This document shows positions 15,546 through 23,469 of a stretch of DNA of 24,475 bases, in pieces. The notes below the pieces were generated by a model, which was given only the letters and a program-made list of their open reading frames with translations, did not search any database and was not told where the DNA came from. Positions within the stretch are counted from its first letter, which is position 1, and every line of letters begins with the position of its first letter. The position numbers were made by a program, and so were the translations under genes. This stretch comes from Candidatus Limnocylindrales bacterium (GTDB taxonomy: Bacteria; Chloroflexota; Limnocylindria; Limnocylindrales; CSP1-4). The stretch spans positions 1-24,475 of the forward strand of contig JARLHH010000349.1 in the NCBI GenBank assembly GCA_031292335.1, given 5' to 3'.

Positions 15546-16550
15546 GTGAGAGCCCTCGCCCTGGCCGGACGCGGCACGCCCGGCCTCGACCATCTCCGCC
15601 TGGAGGAGCGGCCGGTCCCGGAGCCCGCCGATGACGAGCTGCTGCTCCGCGTGTCTGCCTGCGGCGTCTGCCGGACGGACCTCCAGATCGTGCAGGGCGA
15701 CCTCGCGCCACATGCGGTGCCGGTCGTGCCGGGCCACCAGGCCGTGGGACGGGTGGAGGCGGTCGGCCGTTCGGTCACCGGCTGGACCATCGGCGAGCGA
15801 GCCGGCGCGGGATGGCTCGCCGAAGCCTGCGGCCACTGCGCGGCCTGCCGGTCCGGCCGCGAGAACCTCTGCCCGGACGCCCGCTTCACCGGCTGGGATC
15901 GCGACGGTGGCTACGCCGAGTGGATGACGGTCAGGGCGGATTTCGCGCTGCGCCTGCCGGAGGGTCCGTCGGACCTGGCCGCCGCGCCGCTCCTGTGCGG
16001 CGGGGTGATCGGCTATCGGGCCCTCAGGATCGCCGGCGTGCAGCCCGGCAGCCGACTGGGCCTGTACGGCTTCGGCGCGTCGGCGCTGCTGGCCATCCAG
16101 GTCGCCCGGCACTGGGGCTGCGAGGTTTACGTGGCGAGCCGGAGCCCGGCCGAGCGCGAGCGCGCCGTCCGGCTCGGCGCCACGTGGGCCGGTGGGTACG
16201 ACGACCCGCCGCCGGCCGCCCTCGATGCGGCCGTCACGTTCGCGCCCGCGGGCAGCGTGGTCGTCGCCGCGCTCCGGGCGCTCGCTCCGGGCGGGATCGT
16301 GGCGATCAACGCGATCCATCTCGACCGGGTGCCGGAGTTCCCGTACGAGCTCCTCTGGGGGGAGCGCAGCCTGCGGAGCGTGGCGAACTACACCCGCGCC
16401 GATGCGCACGAGTTCCTCGATCTCGCCGCGCGGATCCCGATCACGACGGAGGTGGATTCGTTCCCCCTCACGGACGGCGCGGCGGCCCTCCGCGCGCTCG
16501 CCGGGGGCCGCGTCGCCGGCGCGGCCGTGCTGGTCATGGACGGCCGCTGA
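15546..16550 (+). CDS. Zinc-dependent alcohol dehydrogenase family protein
   Basis: This 334-residue medium-chain dehydrogenase has catalytic zinc ligands Cys42 (in CGVCRTDLQ), His64 (PGHQAVG) and Cys151 (LLCGGVIGYRAL). The usual GHE glutamate is Gln65, a change also seen in some of the TIGR02822-like family. Four structural-zinc cysteines are present in ACGHCAACRSGRENLC (95, 98, 101, 109). The nucleotide-binding Gly motif is YGFGASA (174-180). It likely oxidises a primary or secondary alcohol with NAD(P). GTG 15546 has no good Shine-Dalgarno; 14 bases separate it from the DUF2171 gene, so readthrough coupling is plausible. It converges on the FAD/Fe-S gene over 57 bases with no clear terminator. 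Confidence 0.9.
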   Translation: MRALALAGRGTPGLDHLRLEERPVPEPADDELLLRVSACGVCRTDLQIVQGDLAPHAVPVVPGHQAVGRVEAVGRSVTGWTIGERAGAGWLAEACGHCAACRSGRENLCPDARFTGWDRDGGYAEWMTVRADFALRLPEGPSDLAAAPLLCGGVIGYRALRIAGVQPGSRLGLYGFGASALLAIQVARHWGCEVYVASRSPAERERAVRLGATWAGGYDDPPPAALDAAVTFAPAGSVVVAALRALAPGGIVAINAIHLDRVPEFPYELLWGERSLRSVANYTRADAHEFLDLAARIPITTEVDSFPLTDGAAALRALAGGRVAGAAVLVMDGR

Positions 16551-16607
16551 TCCTTCGGGGGCGGGCTCCGTGCTGCGGCGCCTGGGACGCCCGCGCGCGC
16601 CCCGGCC

Positions 16608-19553
16608 TCAGCCGTCCAGCGCGCGTCGGACGAGGGCGACCAGGGTGGTCGAGCGGAGGTCGGAGAGCTGCTCGAGCTGCATCGCGCAGCTGAAGCCGTC
16701 GACCACGAGCGCGGCCGGGTCGTCCCCGCCGAGCGCGGCCCGGACCCGCGGAAGCCAGTGCTCGTCGCCGATCCGTCGCGACAGCGGCTCGTGCTCGGCA
16801 CGGTAGCCGAACGACCCGGCAAGGCCGCAGCAGCCGGCGTCGAGCATCTCCGGCTGGAAGCCCAGCCGCTCCAGGAGCTCGCGATCGGCCCGGGCCGTCC
16901 CGACGGCCCGTCCGTGGCAATGGGGATGAATCACGACCCGCGACGGCAGGCCGTCACCGCGAGCCCCGGCCTGCGAGCCGGCGATCGCCGCCTGGAGCGC
17001 CGGGGAGGCCAGCACGTGCTCGGCAGGGCTGCGGGCGAGCGAGGCGAGCCGGGCCGCGCGCGGATCGTCGGAGAGGAGCGCCGGAAGCTCGTCCCGGAAC
17101 GCGGCGAGACAGCTCGGCTCGGCGACGACCACGGGAATCCCGCGCGACGTCCACGGCTCCAGGACGTCCAGGAGGCGGGTGAGCGACCGGCGGGCCAGCC
17201 CCAGCATCCCGGCGTCGTACAGCGTCCGGCCGCAGCAGGCCCAGGCCGAGGGCACCGCCACCCGCTCACCGACGGCCTCGAGGACCGCCACGAGGTCGGC
17301 CGCGACCTGCGGCCGGAAGGCGTCGCTGAACGTGTCGGGCCAGACGACGACGGTGGCGCGCCGGTCGTCCCGGCGAGCCGCCGCGATCCGGCCCCGTCGA
17401 AAGGAGCGCCGGGCGAAGCGCGGCAGGGGGCGCGCGGACGTCAGTCCCCCGAGCCGGCGCACCACCTGCCCCACGCCGGGAGCCCCGAGTACGGCGTTGG
17501 AGAGGCGCGGCGCGCGGGTCGCCACGCGTGCCGTCCAGGGCAGGAGCCCGAGGGAGTACAGCGCGCGGGGACGCAGCCGGCCGGCGTAGTAGTGGTGCAG
17601 GAACTCGGCCTTGTAGGCGGCCATGTCCACCTGCGTGGGGCAGTCGACGGCGCATCCCTTGCACGAGAGGCACAGGTCCAGCGCGTCGCGCACGTCGCGG
17701 CTGCGCCAGGTGGCCGGCGTCACCTCGCCCTCGAGCATCTCCACGAGCAGCTTCGCGCGGCCGCGCGTCGAGTGCTGCTCGTCCCGCGTGACGCGGAAAG
17801 ACGGGCACATCGTGCCGGCGTCGTCGCGCAGGCAGCGGCCCACGCCCACACATCGCTCGGCCGCCCGCTGGAGCGAATGCCCGGCGCCCCCGAACGCGAA
17901 CGTCGACGGCCCCAGGTTCGCCGGCCGATAGCCCGGCCCGCGGGCCAGGTTCGTGTCGAGCGGGAAGGCGTCCACGACCTTGCCCGGGTTCATCCGGCCA
18001 CGGGGATCGAAGACCGCCTTGAACTGGCGGAACGCGTCGACCAGGACGGGACCGTACATCCGCTCGAGCAGCTCGCCGCGCGACTGGCCGTCGCCGTGCT
18101 CACCCGACAGGGAGCCCCCCAGCGAGACGACCAGGTCCGCGGCGCGGGTGACGAAGCGTCGGTAGGCGGCCAGCCCGCCGGCCGTGCGGAGATCGAAGTT
18201 GTTGCGCGTGTGGACGCAGCCCTGGCCGAAGTGCCCGTACAGGGCGCCCGAGTAGCCGAACTCCGCCCACAGCGCCGTGAGCGCCCGCAGGTATGCCCCG
18301 AGCTGCTCCGGCGCGACCGCGGCGTCCTCCCAGCCTTCCAGGTGGCGCGTGCCGTCGGCGGCGATCGCAGCCGCGCCGAGGCCCGACTCGCGGACCAGCC
18401 AGACCCGGTCCTGCCGCTCCGCGTCGTCGAAGCGGCGCCAGGTGACGTCGCCCGGCAGCCCCGCCACGAAAGCGTCGGCGAGCCGGTCGGCCTCGGAGGG
18501 ATCATCGGCGCCGAGCTCGGCGATCAGCCAGCCGCGGCCCTCGGGCAGGAGCGGCAGGTGCTCGACGTTCAGCTGGCGGGCCCGCATCTGGTCGATCAGG
18601 GTGTCGTCCAACCCCTCGAGCGCCAGCAGCGGGGAGTGCAGCAGGGACGGCACCGCGTCGGCCGCCGCGAAGACGTCCGGGTAGCCGATCACGACCAGCC
18701 GGCGGTGGCGTGGGCTTGCGCTCAGGCGGAGCGTCGCCTCGGTGACCACCCCGCAGGTGGACTCGGTGCCGACCAGCGCCCGGGCGACGTGGAAGCCCGC
18801 TTCGGGCAGGAGCTGGTCCAGGTTGTAGCCGCTGACCCGCCGCGGGATGTCCGGGTAGCGCGCCCGCACCAGGTCCGCGTGCCGGAGGCTGATCTGCCGG
18901 AGGCCCGTGAGCACCTCCGCCAGCCGGCCCCCGCCGGAGATCGCCGCGGCGCAGGCGGCCTCGTCGTAGGCGCCGACCTCCAGGGTCGCGCCACCGTACT
19001 CGACGATCCGGAGCCGCTCGACGTTGTCCACGGTCTTGCCCGCGTAGAGCGCGTGGCTGCCGCACGAGTTGTTGCCGATCATCCCGCCGAGCGTGCACCA
19101 GGCGTGGGTCGCCGGGTCGGGGCCGAAGGTCAGCCCATGCTGCTCCGCGGCGCGTCGCAGGTCGTCGAGGACGACGCCCGGCTCCACCCGGGCGGTCCGC
19201 GCGACCGGGTCGATCTCCAGGATCCTCGTCATGTGCCGTCCGGTGTCGATGACGACGGCGACGTTGCAGGCCTGGCCGGCCAGGCTGGTCCCGGCACCCC
19301 GGGCCAGGACCGGCGCGTCGTGCTCGGCGCAGACGCGCAGGGTCGCCACCACGTCCTCGTGGTCGAGCGGGAAGACGACCCCCAGCGGCACCTGGCGGTA
19401 GTTGGACGAGTCGGTCGCGTAGACGGCCCGGGTGGCGCCGTCGAATCGGACCTCGCCGCGAACCGCCAGCCGCAGGGCCGCCTCCAGCGCGCGGCGTCCC
19501 GCCTCGGTGACGGTCGAGCGGTCGACCCGGGTGCCGGGCTGGATGACGGTCAC
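16608..19553 (-). CDS. FAD/Fe-S D-2-hydroxyacid dehydrogenase (GlcD-GlcF fusion, YdiJ/D-lactate dehydrogenase type)
   Basis: This 981-residue protein has an FAD-binding PCMH part at about 1-280 (ARGAGTSLAGQACN 84-97; GPDPATHAWCTLGGMIGNNS 144-163) and an FAD-oxidase C-terminal part to about 530 (GHFGQGCVHTRNNFD 440-454; LSGEHGDGQSRG 482-493; FDPRGRMNPGK). It has Fe-S motifs CVGVGRC...MCP (Cys568, 574, 583) and CLSCKGCAVDCP (628, 631, 634, 638). Two CCG domains follow (WACCGRTLYDAG 771-782; IHPHCHGRA and LDAGCCGLAGSFGY, 874-917). The reaction is oxidation of a D-2-hydroxyacid such as D-lactate to the keto acid, with electrons passed to a quinone or other carrier. GTG 19553 overlaps the upstream molybdopterin-binding gene stop (GTGA), so it is co-translated with it. 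It lacks any molybdenum-binding domain. Confidence 0.93.
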   Translation of the reverse strand: MTVIQPGTRVDRSTVTEAGRRALEAALRLAVRGEVRFDGATRAVYATDSSNYRQVPLGVVFPLDHEDVVATLRVCAEHDAPVLARGAGTSLAGQACNVAVVIDTGRHMTRILEIDPVARTARVEPGVVLDDLRRAAEQHGLTFGPDPATHAWCTLGGMIGNNSCGSHALYAGKTVDNVERLRIVEYGGATLEVGAYDEAACAAAISGGGRLAEVLTGLRQISLRHADLVRARYPDIPRRVSGYNLDQLLPEAGFHVARALVGTESTCGVVTEATLRLSASPRHRRLVVIGYPDVFAAADAVPSLLHSPLLALEGLDDTLIDQMRARQLNVEHLPLLPEGRGWLIAELGADDPSEADRLADAFVAGLPGDVTWRRFDDAERQDRVWLVRESGLGAAAIAADGTRHLEGWEDAAVAPEQLGAYLRALTALWAEFGYSGALYGHFGQGCVHTRNNFDLRTAGGLAAYRRFVTRAADLVVSLGGSLSGEHGDGQSRGELLERMYGPVLVDAFRQFKAVFDPRGRMNPGKVVDAFPLDTNLARGPGYRPANLGPSTFAFGGAGHSLQRAAERCVGVGRCLRDDAGTMCPSFRVTRDEQHSTRGRAKLLVEMLEGEVTPATWRSRDVRDALDLCLSCKGCAVDCPTQVDMAAYKAEFLHHYYAGRLRPRALYSLGLLPWTARVATRAPRLSNAVLGAPGVGQVVRRLGGLTSARPLPRFARRSFRRGRIAAARRDDRRATVVVWPDTFSDAFRPQVAADLVAVLEAVGERVAVPSAWACCGRTLYDAGMLGLARRSLTRLLDVLEPWTSRGIPVVVAEPSCLAAFRDELPALLSDDPRAARLASLARSPAEHVLASPALQAAIAGSQAGARGDGLPSRVVIHPHCHGRAVGTARADRELLERLGFQPEMLDAGCCGLAGSFGYRAEHEPLSRRIGDEHWLPRVRAALGGDDPAALVVDGFSCAMQLEQLSDLRSTTLVALVRRALDG

Positions 19554-20686
19554 GGCTGCGTGTCCCGGGCGCCTCCCGGCGATAGAGGCTCCAGCATCCG
19601 GGCGTAGGGCGGGAAGCGGAAGCGCATCGCGGCGATGAGCACGCCGCCGTGGCCCAGCGATGCGGCCATCGCGCCGCTTGCCCGCTCCCCCGTCAGCAGC
19701 CGGGGCAGGAGCAGGTCCGCTGCCGTTGCCCGCGAGTAGGCCCCGCAGGACGCCAGGCCCAGCACGTCCGTGGAGCCGGCCCGGGCGAGCCACACCATGG
19801 AGCCGGGATGCGCCGGCACGCCGTGGCGGACCACCCGGCCGCGGAGCCGGCCGATCGCCACGAAGAGCGGGTCGGTCGGGTCGGTCAGGGCCGCCCCCGC
19901 GGTCAGGACCAGGTCCACCTTACCGGAGCCGCGCACGAGCGGGCGAAGGACCGCGAACGCCTCGTCGGGATCGTCCCGGACATAGGTCACGCCGGTCAGC
20001 GTCGATCCGAGCGACTCCACCCGCAGCGCGATCCCACGTTCGAACCGCTCGCGGTCCTGGGGCCTGAGCGCCTCCCTGACCACGGCCGCGACCCGCCGCG
20101 GGACGAAGGGCATCACGCGCACCAGGGGAGCGCCCCGCCGGGCCAGGGCGAGGCCACGGTCCAGCACGGCGCCGGGCACCGCGTGCGGGCCCACCTTCAC
20201 GCTCGCGACGAGCTCGCCCGCGCCGACGGTCTGGCCGTCGTACAGGGTGAACACGAGGAGCGGATCGATCCGGTCCAGCCGCTCGACGGCGGCGGTCCGA
20301 ACCCGGAGCACGCCATCAGCTGCCGCAAGGAGATCGACCCGGCTGCTGGCCGGACCGCGCAGCTCGACGCCCGGTCCAGCGACCGCGCGGGCGAGCCGGA
20401 GTGCCGCGTCGTCCTCGTGGACGTCATCGGCGTCGAGCACCAGGAGCGTGACGCTCCCCGACGCGCCGGCGTCACGTCCGCTCCGGGCCTCGCCTGCCGC
20501 GCCGCCCGCGCCTGGGTGATGGCTCGGCTCCAGCGCGCCGATGCCGGCAAGCCGCCCGGCGTCGGCCGGCGTCAGCCGACGCCCCTTCGACCAGCGCTGC
20601 CCGTCGATCTCCAGGTCGCGCGCAAGCACGGCGCCGACGGCCTCCGGGGGGACCGTCCGGCCCGGGATGATCCGTAGTGTCTTCAC
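19550..20686 (-). CDS. Molybdopterin-binding (MoeA/MoaB-like) protein
   Basis: This 378-residue protein resembles the stand-alone 'molybdopterin-binding protein' group related to MoeA and MoaB. The N-terminal part reads VGAVLARDLEIDGQRWSKGRRLTPAD, a MoeA-like opening. DADDVHEDDAALRLARAV and SRVDLLAAADGVLRV follow, then IDPLLVFTLYDGQTVGAGELVASVKV. The C-terminal MoCF-like core has LVLTAGAALTDPTDPLFVAI (aligning with TGGxSxDPxDxTP) and PGSMVWLARAG, SCGAYSRATAADLLLPRLLTGE. Such proteins bind molybdopterin or help insert Mo into a cofactor. It is read from GTG 20686, 36 bases after the HTH-sulfite-oxidase-fold gene stop, with no clear Shine-Dalgarno. The exact role is uncertain. Confidence 0.8.
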   Translation of the reverse strand: MKTLRIIPGRTVPPEAVGAVLARDLEIDGQRWSKGRRLTPADAGRLAGIGALEPSHHPGAGGAAGEARSGRDAGASGSVTLLVLDADDVHEDDAALRLARAVAGPGVELRGPASSRVDLLAAADGVLRVRTAAVERLDRIDPLLVFTLYDGQTVGAGELVASVKVGPHAVPGAVLDRGLALARRGAPLVRVMPFVPRRVAAVVREALRPQDRERFERGIALRVESLGSTLTGVTYVRDDPDEAFAVLRPLVRGSGKVDLVLTAGAALTDPTDPLFVAIGRLRGRVVRHGVPAHPGSMVWLARAGSTDVLGLASCGAYSRATAADLLLPRLLTGERASGAMAASLGHGGVLIAAMRFRFPPYARMLEPLSPGGARDTQP

Positions 20687-20722
20687 GCTGGAGTCCGCAT
20701 CACTTCGTCGATCTGCACCCGG

Positions 20723-21373
20723 CTAGTCGAGCCGGTGGAGCTCGATCGACTCCAGCTGTCGGACGCCGCGGGTCGGGAGCGTGTCGGACGGAACGACCAG
20801 CTGGACCGGGCCCGACGTCTGGAGCAGCTCTCCGTCCCGTTCCCAGGCGAGCAGGACGAGGGTCGCGCCGTACTCCGGCAACAGCTCGGCGACGGAGAAC
20901 ACCACGACGTGCCCGTCGTGGCCGCGGGCGGCGATGTACGAGCGCAGGACGGCCGCATGGTCGGCCGTCGGTGGCGGAACCAGCGAGAGATCGAGCTGCG
21001 CCGGGAGGAACCCGTGTGCCGTCAGCAGCGAATGGAGGAGGACGCCTCGATAGCGGGCCCGATGGACGCCTGCCCGCCGCGAGAAGGCGGCCGAGAGCTC
21101 GGTCGTCGGCAGCGTCTCCAGGTCACCGGGCACGGAGAGCGTCACGACCTGGTCACCGGCCCGGACGACGAGCGATTCTGTCCGCGCCCCGGTGGCGTGC
21201 CCAGGCCCCTCATGGTGCGCGGCGCGATACACGGCGAGGGCGCTGGCGTCGATCCGGAACTGGTGGCCGACCCGGGTCGCCGGAAGCTCACCCCGGCGGA
21301 TCAGCTCGTACACGGTCACGCGGGAGATCCGCAGCGCGCGTGCGACTTCTGCCGGCCGCAGCACCGTGCTCAT
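20723..21373 (-). CDS. HTH (excisionase-type) regulator fused to a sulfite-oxidase-fold molybdopterin-binding domain
   Basis: This 216-residue fusion protein has an HTH_17/excisionase-type MerR-like domain at residues 5-50 (LRPAEVARALRISRVTVYEL; RRGELPATRVGHQFRI). After a short linker, about 66-212 matches the Oxidored_molyb (sulfite oxidase-like) domain: RARYRGVLLHSLL (105-117), LRSYIAARGHDGHVVVFSVAEL (143-164), LLAWERDGELL and GPVQLVVPSD (188-197). There is no cysteine anywhere, so the Mo-ligating Cys of sulfite oxidases is missing; a ligand-sensing rather than catalytic role is inferred. ATG 21373 has GGAGGACGG upstream. It faces modAB across 255 bases and heads the operon with the molybdopterin-binding and FAD/Fe-S genes. 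Confidence 0.8.
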   Translation of the reverse strand: MSTVLRPAEVARALRISRVTVYELIRRGELPATRVGHQFRIDASALAVYRAAHHEGPGHATGARTESLVVRAGDQVVTLSVPGDLETLPTTELSAAFSRRAGVHRARYRGVLLHSLLTAHGFLPAQLDLSLVPPPTADHAAVLRSYIAARGHDGHVVVFSVAELLPEYGATLVLLAWERDGELLQTSGPVQLVVPSDTLPTRGVRQLESIELHRLD

Positions 21374-21628
21374 CCGTCCTCCGTTCCGGCGCCCCTGTCC
21401 GCGTCTGCCACGCAGGTAGCGGCAGCGTACCCCAGCGGCCGCGTCTCGTGCCGGCGGAGCAAACGCCTCCCGTCATTCCAGCTGTCCGTCCGGCCGCATG
21501 AAGCGTACAAAACAACACGGCAAACGGGCGAATTGCTAGTATTGTGGCCTCGTCGATCCCCACTCCACGGAGCGCCTCGCCGTCCCACGGGGCATCTCGT
21601 CGAGTCAGCACATCAAGGAGCCCCGCCC
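21374..21628. promoter_or_regulatory. Divergent regulatory region between the HTH-sulfite-oxidase-fold gene and modA
   Basis: This is the largest gap in the window (255 bases) and has a local AT-rich patch at about 21499-21545. An extended -10, TGC-TAGTAT (21534-21542), faces modA and gives a leader of about 80 bases. The modA Shine-Dalgarno AAGGAG (21615-21620) sits 8 bases before ATG 21629. AGCGTAC occurs twice (21425-21431 and 21502-21508). No ModE-type palindrome is visible. Confidence 0.5.
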
Positions 21629-22459
21629 ATGCGATCCCGTCTCGTCGCGTCCATCGCCGCGCTCGCCGTGGTCCTCGCGGCATGCTCCAGCAGTGCCACG
21701 CCGGCGCCCAGCGCGCCGGCCCCCAGCGCCGTCGCGTCCAGCGCAGCACCGGCCGGGCTCACGATCTACGCCGCCTCCTCGCTCAAGGCCGTCATGGCCA
21801 AGGTGCAGACCGCCTACGAGGCCGCGAACCCGGGTACGACGCTCTCGATCTCGACGGACTCGTCCTCGGCGCTCGAGACGAAGATCGAGCAGGGCGCTCC
21901 GGCCGATGTCTTCCTGTCGGCGGACACGGCAAACCCGCAGAAGCTCGTCGACAAGGGACTCGCGGCGGGCGCGGTCACGAAGTTCGCGGGCAACTTGCTG
22001 ACCGTCATCGTCCCGATGGCGAACCCGGCCGGCATCCAGACGCCGGCGGACCTCGCCAGGCCCGGGATCAAGGTGGTCGCCGCCGGTGACGCCGTGCCGA
22101 TCACGAAGTACGCGGCCCAGCTCGTCGCGAACCTCGCCACGCAGCCCGGCTATCCGGCTGACTTCGTCGCGAGCTACACCGCCAACATCGTCTCCAAGGA
22201 GGACAACGTCGCCGCGGTCGTGGCGAAGATCGAGCTCGGTGAAGGGGATGCCGGCATCGTCTACGTGACCGATGCGAAGACCTCGACCAAGGTCATGACG
22301 ATCGCGGTGCCCGACGCCGCGAACGTGCCGGCCACCTACGGTGGCGTGGTGGTGAAGGCCTCCCCGAACGTCGCCGCGGCGCAGGCGTTCCTGACCTGGT
22401 TCGCCGGGCCGGACGGCCAGGCGATCCTCGCCTCGTTCGGCTTCCTGCCGCCGTCCTGA
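21629..22459 (+). CDS. modA: Molybdate ABC transporter substrate-binding lipoprotein ModA
   Basis: This 276-residue protein has a lipoprotein signal peptide with lipobox LAAC (Cys19), then a Ser/Ala/Pro-rich linker to about residue 42. The mature domain begins LTIYAASSLKAVMAK, the hallmark ModA strand with the oxyanion-binding Ser pair, and continues QGAPADVFLSADTANPQKLV and AGDAVPITKYAAQLV. GDAGIVYVTDA and AQAFLTWFAGPDGQAIL complete the TIGR01256 pattern. It binds molybdate (and perhaps tungstate) outside the membrane and delivers it to ModB. AAGGAG lies 8 bases before ATG 21629. It is followed by modB after 11 bases. Confidence 0.96.
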   Translation: MRSRLVASIAALAVVLAACSSSATPAPSAPAPSAVASSAAPAGLTIYAASSLKAVMAKVQTAYEAANPGTTLSISTDSSSALETKIEQGAPADVFLSADTANPQKLVDKGLAAGAVTKFAGNLLTVIVPMANPAGIQTPADLARPGIKVVAAGDAVPITKYAAQLVANLATQPGYPADFVASYTANIVSKEDNVAAVVAKIELGEGDAGIVYVTDAKTSTKVMTIAVPDAANVPATYGGVVVKASPNVAAAQAFLTWFAGPDGQAILASFGFLPPS

Positions 22460-22470
22460 GAGATCGAGGA

Positions 22471-23337
22471 GTGACGCGCGAGGCCGCCGCCTCCAACCGG
22501 ACGGCGGCGGCCGTCCGGGTCCCGCGGACGGGTCACGGCTGGGGAGCCCGGTCGCTCGTCGGCGTCGCCGGCCTGTTTGGGCTGTTTCTCGGCCTGCCGA
22601 TCGCGGCCCTCGTGGGACGGGCCATTCTCGATGGGTCGCTCGCGCGCGCCCTCGGCGCGCAGGTCGTGCTGACGGCCCTTGCCCTCAGCCTGGGCACGAC
22701 GGCGATCAGCCTGGTGCTGACGGTCGCGTTCGGGCTGCCTCTCGCCCTGGTGCTGGCCCGGCGAAGGTTCCGGGGCTCGGGTCTGGTCGAAGCGGTCGTC
22801 GACCTGCCCATCATCCTGCCGCCGGCCGTGGCCGGCCTGGCGCTCCTGCTCCTCCTGGGCCGTCGCGGCCTGCTGGGCGGGCCGCTCGACGCGCTCGGGA
22901 TCGAGATCCCGTTCACGACCATGGCCGTGATCCTCGCCCAGACGTTCGTGTCCGCGCCATTCTTCGTCCGGTCGGCGCGCGCCGGGATCGCCGCCGTCGA
23001 CCGCGATCTCGAGGATGCCGCGCGGGTGGACGGCGCATCCGAGCTCCAGGCCTTCCGGCACATCACCGTCCCGCTGGCCGGCACCGCGCTCTCGGCTGGC
23101 CTGGTCATGAGCTGGGCCCGTTCGCTGGGCGAGTTCGGGGCCACGATCATGTTTGCCGGCAATCTTGCGGGCAGGACGCAGACGCTTCCGCTGGTCGTGT
23201 ACGGCGAGTTCCAGGGCGGTGACCTCGACGGCTCGATCGCGGCCGCGGCGATCCTGGTGCTCGCCGCGCTCGGCGTGCTGATCGCGGTCCGGGCCCTCCA
23301 CTGGGGGCGCGTGCTGGACCTCCGCAGCCTGGGCTGA
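22471..23337 (+). CDS. modB: Molybdate ABC transporter permease ModB
   Basis: This 288-residue permease is longer than typical ModB (about 230) because of an N-terminal extension of about 30 residues before the first helix. It has about six helices and the EAA loop EDAARVDGASELQAFRHITVPL (with the conserved Gly and IxxP), where the ATPase binds. MSWARSLGEFGATIMFAGN is the ModB signature region. GTG 22471 directly follows GAGGA, a tight Shine-Dalgarno, so an internal start is possible. The cognate ATPase ModC is not encoded after it; the next gene is a lone molbindin. The ATPase must be elsewhere or shared. Confidence 0.94.
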   Translation: MTREAAASNRTAAAVRVPRTGHGWGARSLVGVAGLFGLFLGLPIAALVGRAILDGSLARALGAQVVLTALALSLGTTAISLVLTVAFGLPLALVLARRRFRGSGLVEAVVDLPIILPPAVAGLALLLLLGRRGLLGGPLDALGIEIPFTTMAVILAQTFVSAPFFVRSARAGIAAVDRDLEDAARVDGASELQAFRHITVPLAGTALSAGLVMSWARSLGEFGATIMFAGNLAGRTQTLPLVVYGEFQGGDLDGSIAAAAILVLAALGVLIAVRALHWGRVLDLRSLG

Positions 23338-23364
23338 CCCTGGCCTGAACTGCGGCCCACCGCT

Positions 23365-23396
23365 TGACGAGGGACCCACGGCGTGACGCGGGACCC
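23365..23396. repeat. 13-bp direct repeat upstream of the molbindin gene
   Basis: TGACGAGGGACCC (23365-23377) and TGACGCGGGACCC (23384-23396) differ at one base and lie 19 bases apart start-to-start. The first is also part of a -35-like TTGACG (23364-23369). They sit between the modB stop and the molbindin start and could be paired binding sites. Confidence 0.6.
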
Positions 23397-23419
23397 CGCC
23401 GCAGGTCGCGGCGCCTCCG

Positions 23420-23430
23420 CTGTGTCACAG
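23420..23430. promoter_or_regulatory. 11-bp palindrome CTGTGTCACAG
   Basis: CTGTG and CACAG around a central T form a perfect dyad 40 bases upstream of ATG 23470. It is a less GC-rich sequence than its surroundings, which makes a protein-binding site plausible. The binding factor is unknown. Confidence 0.35.
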
Positions 23431-23469
23431 TGCGAGGCCTGCACCGTCCGTCACGCGAGGCACCCCCCG

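Noticed and set aside
16551..16607. GC-rich inverted segments between the convergent alcohol dehydrogenase and FAD/Fe-S genes
   Set aside because: Only short, imperfect stems with large loops (such as GCGGGC/GCCCGC) are present, which is not enough to call a terminator.
17800..17860. Apparent loss of one Fe-S cysteine in the first cluster motif of the FAD/Fe-S protein
   Set aside because: The CxxxxxC...MCPS form is seen in other members of the YdiJ/D-lactate dehydrogenase group, so it is a family trait rather than a defect.
20687..20756. Inverted repeat GCTGGAGTC/GACTCCAGC around the junction of the HTH and molybdopterin-binding genes
   Set aside because: The arms are 52 bases apart and one lies inside coding sequence, so chance is the simplest explanation.
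20735..21628. Upstream extension of the modA frame
   Set aside because: It runs antisense to the HTH-sulfite-oxidase-fold gene; the lipoprotein signal peptide and AAGGAG place the start at 21629.
21543..21628. Possible molybdenum-cofactor riboswitch in the modA leader
   Set aside because: The leader is only about 80 bases and I see no conserved Moco-riboswitch helices. A covariance-model search would be needed to reopen this.
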